A program made the translations under genes and the position numbers. The notes under the pieces were generated by a model, which worked only from the letters and a program-made list of their open reading frames with translations, was not told the origin of the DNA and did no database searches. From assembly GCF_026410925.1 (NCBI RefSeq), contig NZ_CP112972.1, positions 2,170,001 to 2,234,000 of the forward strand: a DNA stretch of 64,000 bases, written 5' to 3'. The stretch comes from Halovenus salina (GTDB taxonomy: Archaea > Halobacteriota > Halobacteria > Halobacteriales > Haloarculaceae). This document shows positions 63,301 to 64,000 of the stretch, piece by piece; within the stretch, counting starts at the first letter, position 1; each line of letters begins with the position of its first letter.

Positions 63301-64000
63301 ACCCTCCGATAGTCGAACCCGATTGTCTCCATCTCGTCACTATCCAGGAAACCCATGACGTCAACCACGAGTGGCTTTTCGGCCATCGCCTCGAAGATTT
63401 GTAAATACTTCAGTTCCAGGAATGGTTCATGTGGCGTTGCCACCACGACTGCGTCAACGTCTCGGAACTGCAACTCACTTCGAATCTTAGCGTCGAACTC
63501 CTCGGCCATTGCATCGTCGTCCGCGTGAGGGTCGTATCCTTCTACCTGCACCGAGTACTCCTGCAGCCGATCTATCACGCCATCCACAGCAGACGTCCGA
63601 ATATCACCAACTCCTTGCTTGTACGCCAATCCGAGCACTAACACCGTACTTTCTTGGAGTACCTTTCCACACTCGTTCAGTCCACGCAGCGTCAACTCCG
63701 CGACGTGGCGCGGCATATACTCGTTTATTTCTCGGCCCTGTTGCATCAGTTTTGGTGAGTAGCCGTTGCGTTCAGACTCATAAATAATATAGAACGGATC
63801 AACGGGAATGCAGTGTCCGCCGACCAACCCGGGACCGTACTCCTCGTGGAAGTTCCACTTCGTCCCGGCAGCGTCGAGCACATCGTGGGTGTCTATACTG
63901 AGCGCGTCACAGGTAACTGCGAGTTCGTTCATGAGTGCGATGTTTAAGTCCCGCTGGACGTTCTCAGCGACCTTCGCGGCCTCAGCAACCTCTATTTCCG
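63297..64000 (-). CDS. UDP-sugar 6-dehydrogenase, C-terminal part (probably UDP-ManNAc dehydrogenase)
   Basis: 234 residues of an enzyme that continues past the right edge. The catalytic cysteine is in GPGLVGGHCIPVDPFYI. It is preceded by the central helix ENVQRDLNIALMNELAVTCD and followed by the C-terminal Rossmann domain (VLVLGLAYKQGVGDIRTSAV, VVVATPHEPFLEL). UDP-Glc, UDP-GlcNAc and UDP-ManNAc dehydrogenases share these. The nearby 2-epimerase makes UDP-ManNAc the likeliest substrate. The frame is open across the window's end, so the start is not seen. Confidence 0.88.
   Translation of the reverse strand, partial: EIEVAEAAKVAENVQRDLNIALMNELAVTCDALSIDTHDVLDAAGTKWNFHEEYGPGLVGGHCIPVDPFYIIYESERNGYSPKLMQQGREINEYMPRHVAELTLRGLNECGKVLQESTVLVLGLAYKQGVGDIRTSAVDGVIDRLQEYSVQVEGYDPHADDDAMAEEFDAKIRSELQFRDVDAVVVATPHEPFLELKYLQIFEAMAEKPLVVDVMGFLDSDEMETIGFDYRRV

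Noticed and set aside
1..64000. tRNA, rRNA or CRISPR arrays
   Set aside because: I saw no cloverleaf-type sequence with a conserved T-loop, no rRNA-like stretch and no regularly spaced direct repeats; the repeats present are hairpins and insertion sequences.

Overview
The window is from a haloarchaeon (class Halobacteria). The genes at the left end are GC-rich, encode acidic proteins and belong to haloarchaeal families: DUF2150, DUF1616, archaeal type IV pilins, and a 2-oxoacid dehydrogenase E1 pair. The insertion sequences are of haloarchaeal type (ISH3, ISH6, ISH8, IS1595/ISH4-like, IS6-like, IS1341-type TnpB).

Layout. (1) 1-12.7 kb is chromosomal backbone: the start of an XPD/Rad3-like helicase, a 55-aa protein, an amidohydrolase, E1 alpha and beta, a pilin and surface-protein cluster with one beheaded pilin copy, DUF2150, a TatD-like hydrolase, a LUD-domain protein, riboflavin synthase, a small membrane-tail protein and a DUF1616 membrane protein. 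(2) 12.9-27 kb is an accessory region dominated by TnpB elements: one IS200/IS605 element with tnpA, tnpB and a structured RNA end, one intact stand-alone TnpB, and three broken ones. Between them lie an AAA ATPase with a nuclease-like tail and two large, distantly related proteins of about 740 aa. At least three TnpB ends sit tail-to-tail against the 3' end of one of these genes. (3) 27-64 kb is an AT-richer surface-glycan island: an asparagine-synthase-like amidotransferase, a polytopic membrane protein, three sulfatase-superfamily proteins (one truncated), a Wzx-type flippase, a family-61 glycosyltransferase, and a terminal minus-strand cluster of a group-1 glycosyltransferase, UDP-GlcNAc 2-epimerase, DUF354, a family-2 glycosyltransferase and a UDP-sugar dehydrogenase. 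The last cluster would plausibly make UDP-ManNAc and UDP-ManNAcA and assemble and export a lipid-linked glycan. Many insertion sequences, often nested, break the island up.

Main observation. Almost every DDE transposase ORF here carries perfect or near-perfect in-frame hairpins with arms of 8-18 bp. I saw nothing comparable in the ordinary genes. They appear to be kept as structure. Two diverged ISH6 copies show two compensated base-pair changes in one hairpin. Two copies of another transposase differ by exact inversion of the hairpin loop. All three copies of an IS1595-like gene are broken at or beside the same hairpin.

Two IS insertions can be undone on paper. An ISH3-family element (1398 bp, two identical copies) left a 3-bp duplication and, when removed, restores a 539-codon transposase frame. 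A second ISH3-family element (1467 bp, 5-bp duplication) interrupts an IS6-like element and, when removed, restores its 212-codon frame.
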